Source: Porticoccaceae bacterium (lineage in GTDB: Bacteria > Pseudomonadota > Gammaproteobacteria > Pseudomonadales > Porticoccaceae). Taken from it: DNA of 33,984 bases. Below are positions 26,286-33,821 of this stretch, in pieces. How positions within the stretch are numbered: the stretch's first letter is position 1; each line of letters begins with the position of its first letter. The translations under genes were made by a program, and so were the position numbers. The stretch is from assembly GCA_028822155.1 (NCBI GenBank), contig JAPKEJ010000027.1, positions 1 through 33,984 of the forward strand, written 5' to 3'. The notes under the pieces are model-generated. The model was not told where the DNA came from, ran no database searches, and saw only the letters and a program-made list of their open reading frames with translations.

Positions 26286-26495
26286 ATGGGTTTTGGATGG
26301 CAAGAGTTACTAATTATTTTGGTTATTGTCGCACTTATTTTTGGCACTAAAAAGCTACGGAATATTGGCTCTGACGTAGGCGGCGCAATTAAAGGGTTTA
26401 AAGACTCGATATCTACTGATCCTGCGGACCCAGAAGAGTCTGAGTCACTTGAAAAGTCTGAAGAACATACTGAGTCCTCTGAGCAAAAAGACTAA
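26286..26495 (+). CDS. tatA: Twin-arginine translocase subunit TatA
   Basis: A 69-residue pore-forming subunit of the Tat exporter. One N-terminal transmembrane helix ([16 protein letters not shown], about 5-20) is followed by the hinge and amphipathic helix [20 protein letters not shown] and an acidic tail rich in Glu and Ser. The ATG at 26286 is preferred over a GTG just upstream at 26283 because the TAGGAG ribosome-binding site then has the better spacing and MGFGWQEL is the usual start. It supplies the export route for Tat substrates such as MsrP (10667-11677). Confidence 0.96.
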   Translation: MGFGWQELLIILVIVALIFGTKKLRNIGSDVGGAIKGFKDSISTDPADPEESESLEKSEEHTESSEQKD

Positions 26496-26530
26496 ACTAA
26501 ATTCATTTAAAAAAGCGCTAATTTACGCCT

Positions 26531-26917
26531 ATGTTTGATATTGGCTTTTCTGAAATTATGGTAGTGGCTGTGATTAGCCTTATCATTATGGGACCTGAGA
26601 GACTCCCTGAAACTGTGCGTACCTTAAGCCTATGGCTTGGTAGGGTGCGTCAGTTTGTCTCTAGTGCTCGTGAAGAAATCGAAGATGAGGTTGGTATCGA
26701 TGAGATTCGACGGCAATTACGTAACGAAAAGATCATGCGTGACTTAGAAAAGAGCAAAAATGAGCTAAGTGTTTTAGCTAAGGATGTCACTGATATCAGT
26801 CGGACTGACGTTAAAAACGAACAAATCATGCGTGACTTGGAAAAGAGCAAAAATGAGCTAAGTGTTGTAGCTAAGGATGTCACTGACGTTAATCGTATTG
26901 AGAGTAAAAATGACTGA
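26531..26917 (+). CDS. tatB: Twin-arginine translocase subunit TatB
   Basis: A 128-residue subunit that receives Tat signal peptides together with TatC. The N-terminal helix MFDIGFSEIMVVAVISLIIM and the PERLPETVRTLSLWLGR amphipathic segment are characteristic. The C-terminal half is unusual: a 31-residue block (MRDLEKSKNELSV.AKDVTD and flanks) is present twice in tandem, making up residues about 68-128. The first copy may extend the helical tail and the second is its near-identical repeat. tatC starts inside the last codons (8-bp overlap). Confidence 0.95.
   Translation: MFDIGFSEIMVVAVISLIIMGPERLPETVRTLSLWLGRVRQFVSSAREEIEDEVGIDEIRRQLRNEKIMRDLEKSKNELSVLAKDVTDISRTDVKNEQIMRDLEKSKNELSVVAKDVTDVNRIESKND
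26732..26917 (+). repeat. 93-bp tandem duplication within tatB
   Basis: Two copies, 26732-26824 and 26825-26917, run head to tail at a pitch of exactly 93 bp (31 codons), so the reading frame is kept. The first 60 or so bases of each copy are nearly identical (ATCATGCGTGACTT, then GAAAAGAGCAAAAATGAG and so on); the last third has diverged. This points to a fairly recent duplication. The second copy ends with the tatB stop and contains the tatC start codon. Confidence 0.9.
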
Positions 26918-27650
26918 AAAAGAAGCCCTAGACAGTCAGCCATTTATGTCTCATTTAGTCGAATTCCGAGATCGAGCACTACGTTCTTTAGCGGCTGTAC
27001 TCGTTATTTTTGCTGGTTTGTTTTCTTTTAGTAACGAACTCTACCTCTATGTCTCTAAGCCCATTCGAGCCTACCTGCCCGACAACCTAAGTATGATTGC
27101 TACCGAAGTTGCTTCACCTTTTTTAACGCCCTTCAAGCTGACGTTGGTACTGTCGATGTTTGCGGCCATGCCCTACATCCTCTATCAAGTTTGGGCATTT
27201 TTAGCGCCCGGCCTGTATAAAAGAGAGAAGAAGATCGTCCTACCGTTATTCTTCTCCAGTGTGTTTCTTTTTTATGGTGGTATGGCATTTGCGTACTACA
27301 TAGTCTTCCCGTTGGTGTTCATGTTCTTTGCCGGTATCGCCCCTGAAGGTATCAGCATCATGCCGGATATACGGAGTTATCTAGACTTTGTTCTTAAGTT
27401 ATTTTTTGCTTTCGGTATCAGTTTTGAAATACCTATTGCAGTAGTAATACTGTCTTGGATGGGCGCTGTTGATCCGAACAAACTAGCCAAAAAACGACCT
27501 TATGTGTTTGTACTCTGCTTTATACTTGGCATGTTGCTAACACCCCCAGATATTATTTCCCAAACCTTGCTGGCTATACCCATGTGGCTACTATTTGAGA
27601 TCGGTATACTCTTCGGCCGAATGGTTAGCTCAAAAAAAGACGCGTCGTAG
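26910..27650 (+). CDS. tatC: Twin-arginine translocase subunit TatC
   Basis: A 246-residue inner-membrane protein with six transmembrane segments, the signal-peptide receptor core of the Tat system. Start: ATG at 26910, with GAGAG 5 bp upstream; it overlaps tatB by 8 bp, so translation is coupled. Family landmarks are FMSHLVEFRDRALRSL at the N-terminus, containing the conserved Glu and Arg that bind the twin-arginine motif, YQVWAFLAPGLYKREKK, and the C-terminal MLLTPPDIISQ. The stop codon lies 4 bp from the convergent esterase gene. Confidence 0.97.
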   Translation: MTEKEALDSQPFMSHLVEFRDRALRSLAAVLVIFAGLFSFSNELYLYVSKPIRAYLPDNLSMIATEVASPFLTPFKLTLVLSMFAAMPYILYQVWAFLAPGLYKREKKIVLPLFFSSVFLFYGGMAFAYYIVFPLVFMFFAGIAPEGISIMPDIRSYLDFVLKLFFAFGISFEIPIAVVILSWMGAVDPNKLAKKRPYVFVLCFILGMLLTPPDIISQTLLAIPMWLLFEIGILFGRMVSSKKDAS

Positions 27651-27654
27651 ATTA

Positions 27655-28617
27655 TTAGTCAAACAATCCAGCCCTGATTGCGGTGTAATGTGTCTCTCGA
27701 GCTAAACGCGATATCAGCGCATCGGGCACGTAAAATTCAAAAGCATGAAACCCGCCATTGAATATTTCTAGCTGAGAGGACACCCCTGCTGCATTAAGCC
27801 GTTCAGAGTAGTCTCGATTCTCATCAACAAATAGGTCAACCGAACCGACACCGATATAAGCAGAAGGTAATCCATGTAGGTCACTAGCATGGCTTGGTGC
27901 GGCGTATTTGGACGCGGGATAAGCTTCTTTTTCTGAAGCATCATCTCTGCCTAGATAATGCATCCAACCCTGTAGATTAGAATTGCGATTCCAAATACGC
28001 TTGTCGGTGATTGAAAAGCTAGAATCAGAGGTGTTCGTGTTGTCGATCATGGGACATAACAGTGCTTGAAAAATCACCGGCACCTCAGCCCTATCTCTGA
28101 CCATTAAGGCCAATGCCGCGGCTAAGCCACCACCGGCGCTAATACCACCGACTCCGATACGAGAAGGGACTACCGACAATAGCTTAGTGTTGTTGGCCAC
28201 CCACAACAAAGCGGCATAACAATCATCTAAGGGGGCGGGGAATGGATATTCTGGCGCTAAGCGATAGTCTACGGAAACCACGACACAGCCTATAGCATCG
28301 GTCATTCGTCTGACCGAATAATCATCGCCCTCCATACTCCCAAAACAAAACCCACCGCCATGAATCCATAATAATACCGGAAGGTCCTCGGATTGATTGT
28401 CGGGACGGTAAACTCTTACAGGGATAGCTTCTGCATCAATCTGCGGAATTTTATAATCGATACTTGTTACATTTAACACGGGCGGCAATAGAGCCACAAT
28501 AGCCTTCGATCGCTTTAATAAGAGCTCTCGAGTCAGAGCTAAATTCGCCCAAATATCTATCTCAGGAATGGCCTCTAAGGCAGCAGCCAGTTCTCGGTCT
28601 AGTAAATCTACATTCAT
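27655..28617 (-). CDS. Alpha/beta-hydrolase of the hormone-sensitive-lipase family
   Basis: A 320-residue esterase. The oxyanion-hole motif HGGGF (86-90), nucleophile Ser160 in GGISAGG, and the Asp261 and His291 (GGFHAFE) of the triad are all in place, with the family segment DYRLAPEYPFPAPLDD (117-132) between them. Members hydrolyse short acyl esters and some larger esters; the physiological substrate is unknown. An 8-bp inverted repeat sits just upstream of the start. It ends 4 bp from tatC, so the two transcripts converge with almost no spacer. Confidence 0.92.
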   Translation of the reverse strand: MNVDLLDRELAAALEAIPEIDIWANLALTRELLLKRSKAIVALLPPVLNVTSIDYKIPQIDAEAIPVRVYRPDNQSEDLPVLLWIHGGGFCFGSMEGDDYSVRRMTDAIGCVVVSVDYRLAPEYPFPAPLDDCYAALLWVANNTKLLSVVPSRIGVGGISAGGGLAAALALMVRDRAEVPVIFQALLCPMIDNTNTSDSSFSITDKRIWNRNSNLQGWMHYLGRDDASEKEAYPASKYAAPSHASDLHGLPSAYIGVGSVDLFVDENRDYSERLNAAGVSSQLEIFNGGFHAFEFYVPDALISRLARETHYTAIRAGLFD

Positions 28618-28635
28618 AATTATCCCAAGGGTTGT

Positions 28636-28659
28636 CTCAATTATGTGTCGTTAATTGAG
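28636..28659. promoter_or_regulatory. Inverted repeat upstream of the esterase gene
   Basis: CTCAATTA (28636-28643) and TAATTGAG (28652-28659) form a perfect 8-bp inverted repeat with an 8-bp spacer, 19 bp upstream of the esterase start on the reverse strand. It lies between that gene and the YchJ-family gene. It could be an operator or a hairpin; there is no T tract, so a terminator is unlikely. Confidence 0.35.
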
Positions 28660-28682
28660 GCGGTCATAATGCCGCATCGAAA

Positions 28683-29075
28683 TTAACTGTTAAAGGTAAC
28701 TTCACCGCCAATATAAAGCCACCGTCCGCCTATTAAACTAAAGATCGACCTTTCATGCATGACAGAATTCACACTGTTAACCTGAGAGGTCGCCTTAAAT
28801 TCTACCCAACCATCGGCACCCTTAGATCCAGATCCAATAATTTCAAGCGATAGCCACTGTTGAGTGCGTTTTGACAGTTCAGTAGCGGTCATGCCTGAGG
28901 CCATAGGTGGAAACCACGTCTTGAGCAGATACTCGCCATAGCCCCCCAAAGCATAAGCGCTATAGCGCGATCGCATGAGTTCCTCAGGGGTCGAAGCAAT
29001 TGCTGTACCTTTTAAGTACGGCTCACAGCATTGCAAGAAAGGCATTTTTTTGCCGCAGAGGCACTGATTATTCAT
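28683..29075 (-). CDS. ychJ: YchJ-family protein (SEC-C type metal-binding)
   Basis: A 130-residue protein of the YchJ/UPF0225 family. The N-terminal Cys cluster (CLCGKKMPFLQCCEPYL, Cys5, Cys7, Cys16, Cys17) is the usual zinc-binding SEC-C-like motif, followed by the family block TPEELMRSRYSAYALGGYGEYLLKTWFP and a cystatin/NTF2-like C-terminal half (WVEFKA, H(E)RSIF). Its function is unknown. It diverges from the YajQ gene over a 67-bp spacer that must hold both promoters. Confidence 0.88.
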   Translation of the reverse strand: MNNQCLCGKKMPFLQCCEPYLKGTAIASTPEELMRSRYSAYALGGYGEYLLKTWFPPMASGMTATELSKRTQQWLSLEIIGSGSKGADGWVEFKATSQVNSVNSVMHERSIFSLIGGRWLYIGGEVTFNS

Positions 29076-29084
29076 TTAGGTAGT

Positions 29085-29113
29085 TTGACCGATCATATTT
29101 GGTTTAAAATGAT
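29085..29113 (+). promoter_or_regulatory. Possible sigma-70 promoter of the YajQ gene
   Basis: TTGACC (29085-29090) and AATGAT (29108-29113) are separated by 17 bp, matching the -35 box at 5 of 6 and the -10 box at 4 of 6 positions. They lie in the 67-bp spacer between the divergent YchJ and YajQ genes. Confidence 0.35.
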
Positions 29114-29142
29114 ACCCTAAATTATTATTTAAGAGTCATAAG

Positions 29143-29628
29143 ATGCCCAGTTTAGATATTGTTTCAGAAGTCGACAACGCTGAAGTCCTCAATGCGACTC
29201 AAAATGCGGCGAGAGAGTTAACCACTCGGTTTGATTTTCGTGGGGTTGATGCAAGTATTACCTTCGCTAATGAAATCGTCACATTAAAGGCCGAAGCGGA
29301 CTTTCAATGCCAACAACTACTAGATATTTTTGCAGCTCAGTTGGTTAAGCGCAAAATTGATCCCACTGTTATCGAGTATGACGACGAGGCATTTCATAGC
29401 GGTAAAACGTTTTCACTTAACGTAACCTTTAAACAGGGTATCGCCGCAGACGTCGCGAAGAAAATCGTCAAGCTGATCAAAGAAAAAAAGCTTAAGGTCC
29501 AAGCCCAGGTTCAAGGCGATGAAGTGAGAGTCACAGGTAAGAAACGGGACGACTTGCAAGCGGTGATGGCGACCGTACGGGAAGCCGAACTAGGCCAGCC
29601 ATTTCAGTTCAAAAACTTTCGCGACTAA
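29143..29628 (+). CDS. yajQ: YajQ-family nucleotide-binding protein
   Basis: A 161-residue cytosolic protein with two ferredoxin-like domains. The opening [10 protein letters not shown] and the block [15 protein letters not shown] are diagnostic, as is the end [14 protein letters not shown]. In Xanthomonas a family member binds cyclic di-GMP and acts with a transcription factor; in E. coli the role is less clear. An AAGAG ribosome-binding site precedes the ATG. It converges with msrB across 15 bp. Confidence 0.94.
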   Translation: MPSLDIVSEVDNAEVLNATQNAARELTTRFDFRGVDASITFANEIVTLKAEADFQCQQLLDIFAAQLVKRKIDPTVIEYDDEAFHSGKTFSLNVTFKQGIAADVAKKIVKLIKEKKLKVQAQVQGDEVRVTGKKRDDLQAVMATVREAELGQPFQFKNFRD

Positions 29629-29643
29629 CCACCAAGCTAATTA

Positions 29644-30018
29644 TCACTCGCTCGCAATGAACTTCATGGAGATGCTATTAACGCAGTGGCGGATATTTTT
29701 ATCGGTATAACCTTCCCCTGTAAATACATGCCCAAGGTGTCCGTCACAGTTGGTGCAGAGTATCTCGATACGACGACCATCAGCGTCAGTTTCATGCCTT
29801 ACTGATCCGACAATTTCGTCATCAAAGCTAGGCCAGCCGCAGTGAGACGGAAACTTGTGCTCAGACCGATAAAGTGGCGCATCGCACTGCTTACAAACGT
29901 ACAGTCCACCTTCAAAAAAGTCAGTATACTCGCCCACAAACGGACGCTCTGTCCCTTTCTGCTGAATTACATACTTTTCTTCTGGCGTTAAATCATTACG
30001 TGTATTTTTCATATTCAA
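29644..30018 (-). CDS. msrB: Peptide-methionine (R)-S-oxide reductase MsrB
   Basis: A 124-residue enzyme that reduces the R epimer of methionine sulfoxide. Zinc ligands are Cys42, Cys45, Cys88 and Cys91 (CKQC, CTNC), the catalytic Cys is Cys112 in RHCVNSISMKF, and Cys60 in HCGWPSF lies where many MsrBs have the resolving Cys. The loop before the catalytic Cys (GEGYTDKNIR) differs from the more common DGPGPTGLRYC version. Its start overlaps the phosphotransferase stop by 4 bp, so it is translated as the last gene of the riboswitch-led thiamine operon. It complements the periplasmic MsrPQ encoded elsewhere in the window. Confidence 0.95.
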   Translation of the reverse strand: MNMKNTRNDLTPEEKYVIQQKGTERPFVGEYTDFFEGGLYVCKQCDAPLYRSEHKFPSHCGWPSFDDEIVGSVRHETDADGRRIEILCTNCDGHLGHVFTGEGYTDKNIRHCVNSISMKFIASE

Positions 30019-30788
30019 TTCCTAGCTAATTTTTTATTATTGTCCTTCACAGCATGCCAGAGTTTCACTAGCCCATGTTCTAAATCTACAAGAGCATCAA
30101 GAGTATGCCTATCCGTTCTGGCGGCACAATAATTAGCTCCAAATACCCTAAGGTGATCTATCAGAGGATGGCCAAGATCAGCATATTCCCAGTCAATAAA
30201 ATAGATACCACCGTCATTGTAAAGAATGTTTTCTAACAATAAATCATGGTGGCTTATAACAGGACTCCATTCCGCCTGGTCTACCCTCCTAGCCACTGAT
30301 TCTAAGGCCTTTAGATCTGGAAAGTGAGCTAGCTGATCGCTATAAAACCGGCTATACCGCAAATAATTTCTTCTCGGTATATCGGCTAATGTTAACGAAT
30401 GAATTCGCTTAAAGCAGTCTTCCAACTGAGCTTGAATAGAGGGCTTAGTTATATCACTCGAGGTTAAATAACGCCCCTCAATAAACTCTGTTACCTGAGT
30501 ATCGGCATCGGCATATAGAAGCCGAGGAACACAGCCCGTTGACTGCAGAGTCTTCAACAAAAGAGTTTCTCTGTCTCGATCAATAGCAAAAGAAACAGAA
30601 TCTAACGAGTTAACCCTCACAACGGCCTTAAAATCACCGTTGCCAACCATAAAAGACTGGTTAGTCAATCCGCCGGTTAGCTGCTCAATCACCTCAGGTT
30701 GCTTTACAGGCGTATCTTGCCCAGTCTTTCCCCACTCAGGCCAAAGCCCTATGGTTTTATGTAGTAACTGTTCTGTTCTGGGCGACAT
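30015..30788 (-). CDS. Thiamine-kinase-like phosphotransferase (APH/choline-kinase family)
   Basis: A 257-residue small-molecule kinase. The ATG at 30788 is chosen because GGAAG lies 7 bp upstream; an ATG at 30806 has no such site. A nucleotide loop TGGLTNQSF (38-46), catalytic Asp182 in SHHDLLLEN with Asn187, and the metal-binding Asp199 in FIDWEYADLG are typical of aminoglycoside phosphotransferase, choline kinase and thiamine kinase (ThiK) relatives. The gene lies in a TPP-riboswitch operon directly after the thiamine permease gene, which it overlaps by 32 bp, so phosphorylation of incoming thiamine is the most likely role. Choline or ethanolamine kinase is the alternative on sequence alone. 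Confidence 0.82.
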   Translation of the reverse strand: MSPRTEQLLHKTIGLWPEWGKTGQDTPVKQPEVIEQLTGGLTNQSFMVGNGDFKAVVRVNSLDSVSFAIDRDRETLLLKTLQSTGCVPRLLYADADTQVTEFIEGRYLTSSDITKPSIQAQLEDCFKRIHSLTLADIPRRNYLRYSRFYSDQLAHFPDLKALESVARRVDQAEWSPVISHHDLLLENILYNDGGIYFIDWEYADLGHPLIDHLRVFGANYCAARTDRHTLDALVDLEHGLVKLWHAVKDNNKKLARN

Positions 30789-31347
30789 ATTTTTTCTTCC
30801 AAGCATAATAACCTATTGTAGCTAAGACTAAATACAGCACAAACATTGCTGCAGTTTGGTCTAGGCCTCGGTCGAGGTATAAATAGATCGATACGCTATT
30901 AATGACAATCCAGTACAACCAATTTTCTAATACCTTCCGCGCGACCATCACCGTTGTAAGGATACTGCCCCAAGTAGTAAAGGAGTCTAAATAAGGCAAT
31001 TTGGCATCTGTGCTTACCGTTAAAAAGTAACCTGACACGAGGGCTGCAAGGATTATTCCAATAACAGCAAACCCATGTTGTGTTGTTGTCCAGCGAACAA
31101 TGTCTAAACCTTCGCCATGCACACCCCCATGCTGCCACTGCTGCCAACCATAAATGGCCATGCCCATATAATAGACATTAAGTGCTGATTCCATATATAG
31201 ACTAACATCACCAAAAATCCATACATAGAGCGCAGTACTAAGAAAAGCACAGTACCAGCATAGGCTATTTTCACGCATCGCGAGTACAAGATAAGCGATG
31301 CCCAGTGCAACGGCTAGCGTCTCTAAGTTGACCCAATCAAACCCCAT
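30757..31347 (-). CDS. pnuT: PnuT-type thiamine transporter (PnuC family)
   Basis: A 196-residue inner-membrane facilitator of the PnuC family with about seven hydrophobic segments. Family marks are CAFLSTALYVWIFGDVSLYM followed by ESALNVYYMGMAIYGWQQW, and WLYWIVIN (143-150), a WxxWxxxN motif like the one that lines the vitamin-binding site in PnuC. PnuC proteins carry nicotinamide riboside while PnuT carries thiamine; sequence alone is ambiguous, but the TPP riboswitch and neighbouring thiamine genes decide for thiamine. Facilitated uptake would be made one-way by the kinase encoded next. The start overlaps the YkoF-like stop by 1 bp (TAATG). Confidence 0.87.
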   Translation of the reverse strand: MGFDWVNLETLAVALGIAYLVLAMRENSLCWYCAFLSTALYVWIFGDVSLYMESALNVYYMGMAIYGWQQWQHGGVHGEGLDIVRWTTTQHGFAVIGIILAALVSGYFLTVSTDAKLPYLDSFTTWGSILTTVMVARKVLENWLYWIVINSVSIYLYLDRGLDQTAAMFVLYLVLATIGYYAWKKKYVAQNRTVTT

Positions 31348-31595
31348 TACAGCGCCTCATAGCCAGGAATGATTTTTGCCACATAAACCGCCATGTTATA
31401 TTCCCGGTAACAGGCGGCAATAGTGTCCTGAACCGCTTTCATAGCATGCTCATAGTCGCCCTGCACGACTGTGCTAGTAGGAAAAGTCGTGATTTTAAGA
31501 TCATTAAAATGATTTATTTTCTCAATGAACCCATCAATGGGTGGAATAAAATCCTCCCGGTTAGGGTACATGCTGATATCAATAGTCACTTGCAT
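31347..31595 (-). CDS. YkoF-like thiamine/HMP-binding domain protein
   Basis: A small 82-residue protein that reads as a single YkoF/MTH1187-type ferredoxin-like domain (VTIDISMYPNRED, IPPIDGFIEKINH, TTFPTSTVVQGDYEHAMKAV). In Bacillus, YkoF has two such domains and binds thiamine and hydroxymethylpyrimidine; here only one copy is present, so it would need to dimerise or act as a small binding protein. There is no signal peptide, so it is cytosolic. Its place between the outer-membrane receptor (40 bp upstream) and PnuT (1-bp overlap), behind a TPP riboswitch, supports a vitamin-binding role, though no transport ATPase partner is seen. Confidence 0.82.
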   Translation of the reverse strand: MQVTIDISMYPNREDFIPPIDGFIEKINHFNDLKITTFPTSTVVQGDYEHAMKAVQDTIAACYREYNMAVYVAKIIPGYEAL

Positions 31596-31635
31596 CTCAT
31601 CATCCTTTGTAGGTCTTGCACAGCGTCAAAAAATC

Positions 31636-33759
31636 CTAAAAATCATACTTTCCGCTCACGCCAAAAGTACGAGGTTCACCCAACTGATAGTAGGCTTCAG
31701 TTTCATAAAACTTACGCGGGTCATTACCAAATCCACCAAAACCTCTAACAACAACCTCTTCATCAGTTAAATTCCGACCCCACAGTGAAACGGTCCAATG
31801 ACTTAAGCTATAAGTGAGGTTTGCATTTAGTAATTCATAGGCCTTCGACTGCTCGTTATGACTAGAAGAGAGAAAAAATGTGTCTTTCCCTTCAAGGTCC
31901 ACTGTCAAACGAAGGTTTTCGCTAACCTCCAAGGTACTACCAATAGCAAATTGATAACTCGGGGCATGAGCCTGCTGTCTTGTATCGAGAGTAATTGACA
32001 ATGGCGTATCATATTTTGTCTCGAGCCAGCCCAGCGACCCAAATACAGACAGCATCTCAGAAGCTAGCCAGTTAAATTCAAGCTCTAATCCATAGTTACT
32101 GCCTTTAGCAGAATTTCCAAAGTAATCGGTAAAATCACTAGCATTACTGTCTTCACGCGATTGAACCAAAGATTGTTTAATCTGGATATCTTTGCGCTGT
32201 TGATAAAATGCAGAAATCTGTGTGTTCAGGCGGGATTCCAACCAAGTTCCTTTAAGACCTGCCTCAAAATTCCACATCACTTCAGTATCAAACTCGCGAT
32301 CCTTTGCTGACAAAGACGAATTACTATTCACACCCCCCGCTTTGTATCCGCGAGAGATCAAACCATAAATCATGGCTTGATTGGAAATCTTGTACTGTAA
32401 AGCGGCCCGACCGCCCCACAAATTCTCATTAACTCTGTGAGTAACCGCATCACTATCGCTATAGCTTGCACGACGATTTTCTAGTCGGAGACCGGTGACC
32501 AAGGTTAAAAGAGCTGATAGCTCAGTATCTAACTGTCCATACATTGCTTTGTTACTGGTATTAAAACTACTCGTAAAGTCACTCTCCAGATAGGTGTATT
32601 GACGCAACAAGCGCTCGTCTTGATCACGACTATAAATACCCAGCACCCAATCTGCATTCTTACCTAAAATATCCACCGACTGCGTCGAGACTAGCTTAAT
32701 GTCGACTGAAGCGTTATCTCGATCGCGAATATAGTTATCTTCTGAGTTGTATTCCCAGCCCTCACAATCTTGGCCGGCACAGATAGCAGGGAAAGCCCAG
32801 TCTTCATCATAACCGTACTCAAGGTCGCTATCGGCAAAGCTAATCAAGCTAACTAAATCAAATTGCTCGTTACCCTCCCAGGTATTTTGCAGAGCAAAAG
32901 CAGTTGATTTCTGGCGGTCGTGGCCAGGTTTATCTGATAGCGTATGCCGAGTATTATCCAATGAAAAACCGTCATAACCGTTATCTGCATCAACATGAAA
33001 AACCGTTAGTTTAAGGACTAAGTCATCACTCGCCTGCCAATCAAAAATAGACCTGAAACTAAGCTCATCAATATTATCGGTGTCATCTCTGTTTAGGAAA
33101 TCATTGGTTATGTAACCATCACTAATATGACTTTGCGCCGCAACTCGATAATTTACAGCTCTACCTAAAGAACCACCCAATGCCCCCACCACTGTTTGAG
33201 AATCATGGTTTCCAACTGTTACTGAAAACCCTCCTTCGGTTTGCTCAGTGGGTTGATTGGACGCTAGGTTTATTAGACCCGCCAGAGCATTTGCCCCGTA
33301 AAGCGTTCCTTGAGGGCCACGTAATATTTCTACCTGGTTAATATCCATGGTCGTTGCCGCTCCGGCAATACCAGTGAAATCGATACCATCGACTAGCATG
33401 CCTACAGAGGGGTTAAGGGGTTCTATAAATTGACTACGCTCACCAATACCGCGTATTTGAATGAAACGGCCCCTTGATGCTCCACTGGAAAAATTTACAT
33501 TGGGTGCTAAATTCAGCAATTGCTCAAGATGCTGAGCTTGACGTTGAGCAATGGTCTCGCTATTAAATACAGTCGCGCTGACTGGCGTTTCTGTCAATGT
33601 TGCATCACGAAAGCCAGAAGTAACAATTACTTCTTCAATAACGCTATCAGCGGCAGACAAAGATGTCCCGCAGATCAAGGTAATTAGGGATAGGTTTTTA
33701 ACCAAAGTACCAATATGGTTGGTTTCAGTTTTATCGAACATGGTGCGGTAGCAATACAT
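31636..33759 (-). CDS. TonB-dependent receptor, riboswitch-controlled (thiamine)
   Basis: A 707-residue outer-membrane receptor and first gene of the thiamine operon. A signal peptide (hydrophobic run about residues 18-36, KNLSLITLICGTSLSAA) is followed by the TonB box EEVIVTSGF (42-50), the plug with VEILRGPQGTLYGANALAGL followed by IN (143-164), and a barrel ending in YDF. The start is uncertain: ATG at 33759, or the in-frame ATG at 33741, which would give a shorter N-region; neither has a good Shine-Dalgarno. The TPP riboswitch 60 bp upstream means it is made when thiamine pyrophosphate is low, so thiamine or a precursor is the likely ligand. It is unrelated in detail to the receptors at 1-2937. 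Confidence 0.9.
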   Translation of the reverse strand: MYCYRTMFDKTETNHIGTLVKNLSLITLICGTSLSAADSVIEEVIVTSGFRDATLTETPVSATVFNSETIAQRQAQHLEQLLNLAPNVNFSSGASRGRFIQIRGIGERSQFIEPLNPSVGMLVDGIDFTGIAGAATTMDINQVEILRGPQGTLYGANALAGLINLASNQPTEQTEGGFSVTVGNHDSQTVVGALGGSLGRAVNYRVAAQSHISDGYITNDFLNRDDTDNIDELSFRSIFDWQASDDLVLKLTVFHVDADNGYDGFSLDNTRHTLSDKPGHDRQKSTAFALQNTWEGNEQFDLVSLISFADSDLEYGYDEDWAFPAICAGQDCEGWEYNSEDNYIRDRDNASVDIKLVSTQSVDILGKNADWVLGIYSRDQDERLLRQYTYLESDFTSSFNTSNKAMYGQLDTELSALLTLVTGLRLENRRASYSDSDAVTHRVNENLWGGRAALQYKISNQAMIYGLISRGYKAGGVNSNSSLSAKDREFDTEVMWNFEAGLKGTWLESRLNTQISAFYQQRKDIQIKQSLVQSREDSNASDFTDYFGNSAKGSNYGLELEFNWLASEMLSVFGSLGWLETKYDTPLSITLDTRQQAHAPSYQFAIGSTLEVSENLRLTVDLEGKDTFFLSSSHNEQSKAYELLNANLTYSLSHWTVSLWGRNLTDEEVVVRGFGGFGNDPRKFYETEAYYQLGEPRTFGVSGKYDF

Positions 33760-33791
33760 AAGAGACCCAGTAACTATAGTTAAAGAGACCC
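33760..33791 (-). repeat. Palindrome flanked by direct repeats in the operon leader
   Basis: TAACTATAGTTA (33771-33782) is a perfect 12-bp palindrome. AAGAGACCC (forward-strand reading) occurs on both sides, at 33760-33768 and 33783-33791. The cluster fills the space between the riboswitch and the receptor start codon, where a ribosome-binding site should be, yet no good Shine-Dalgarno is seen. A structural or regulatory role is possible but not shown. Confidence 0.5.
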
Positions 33792-33821
33792 GGAGTAAAA
33801 AGACGTAGTAAAGGCGGTAAA

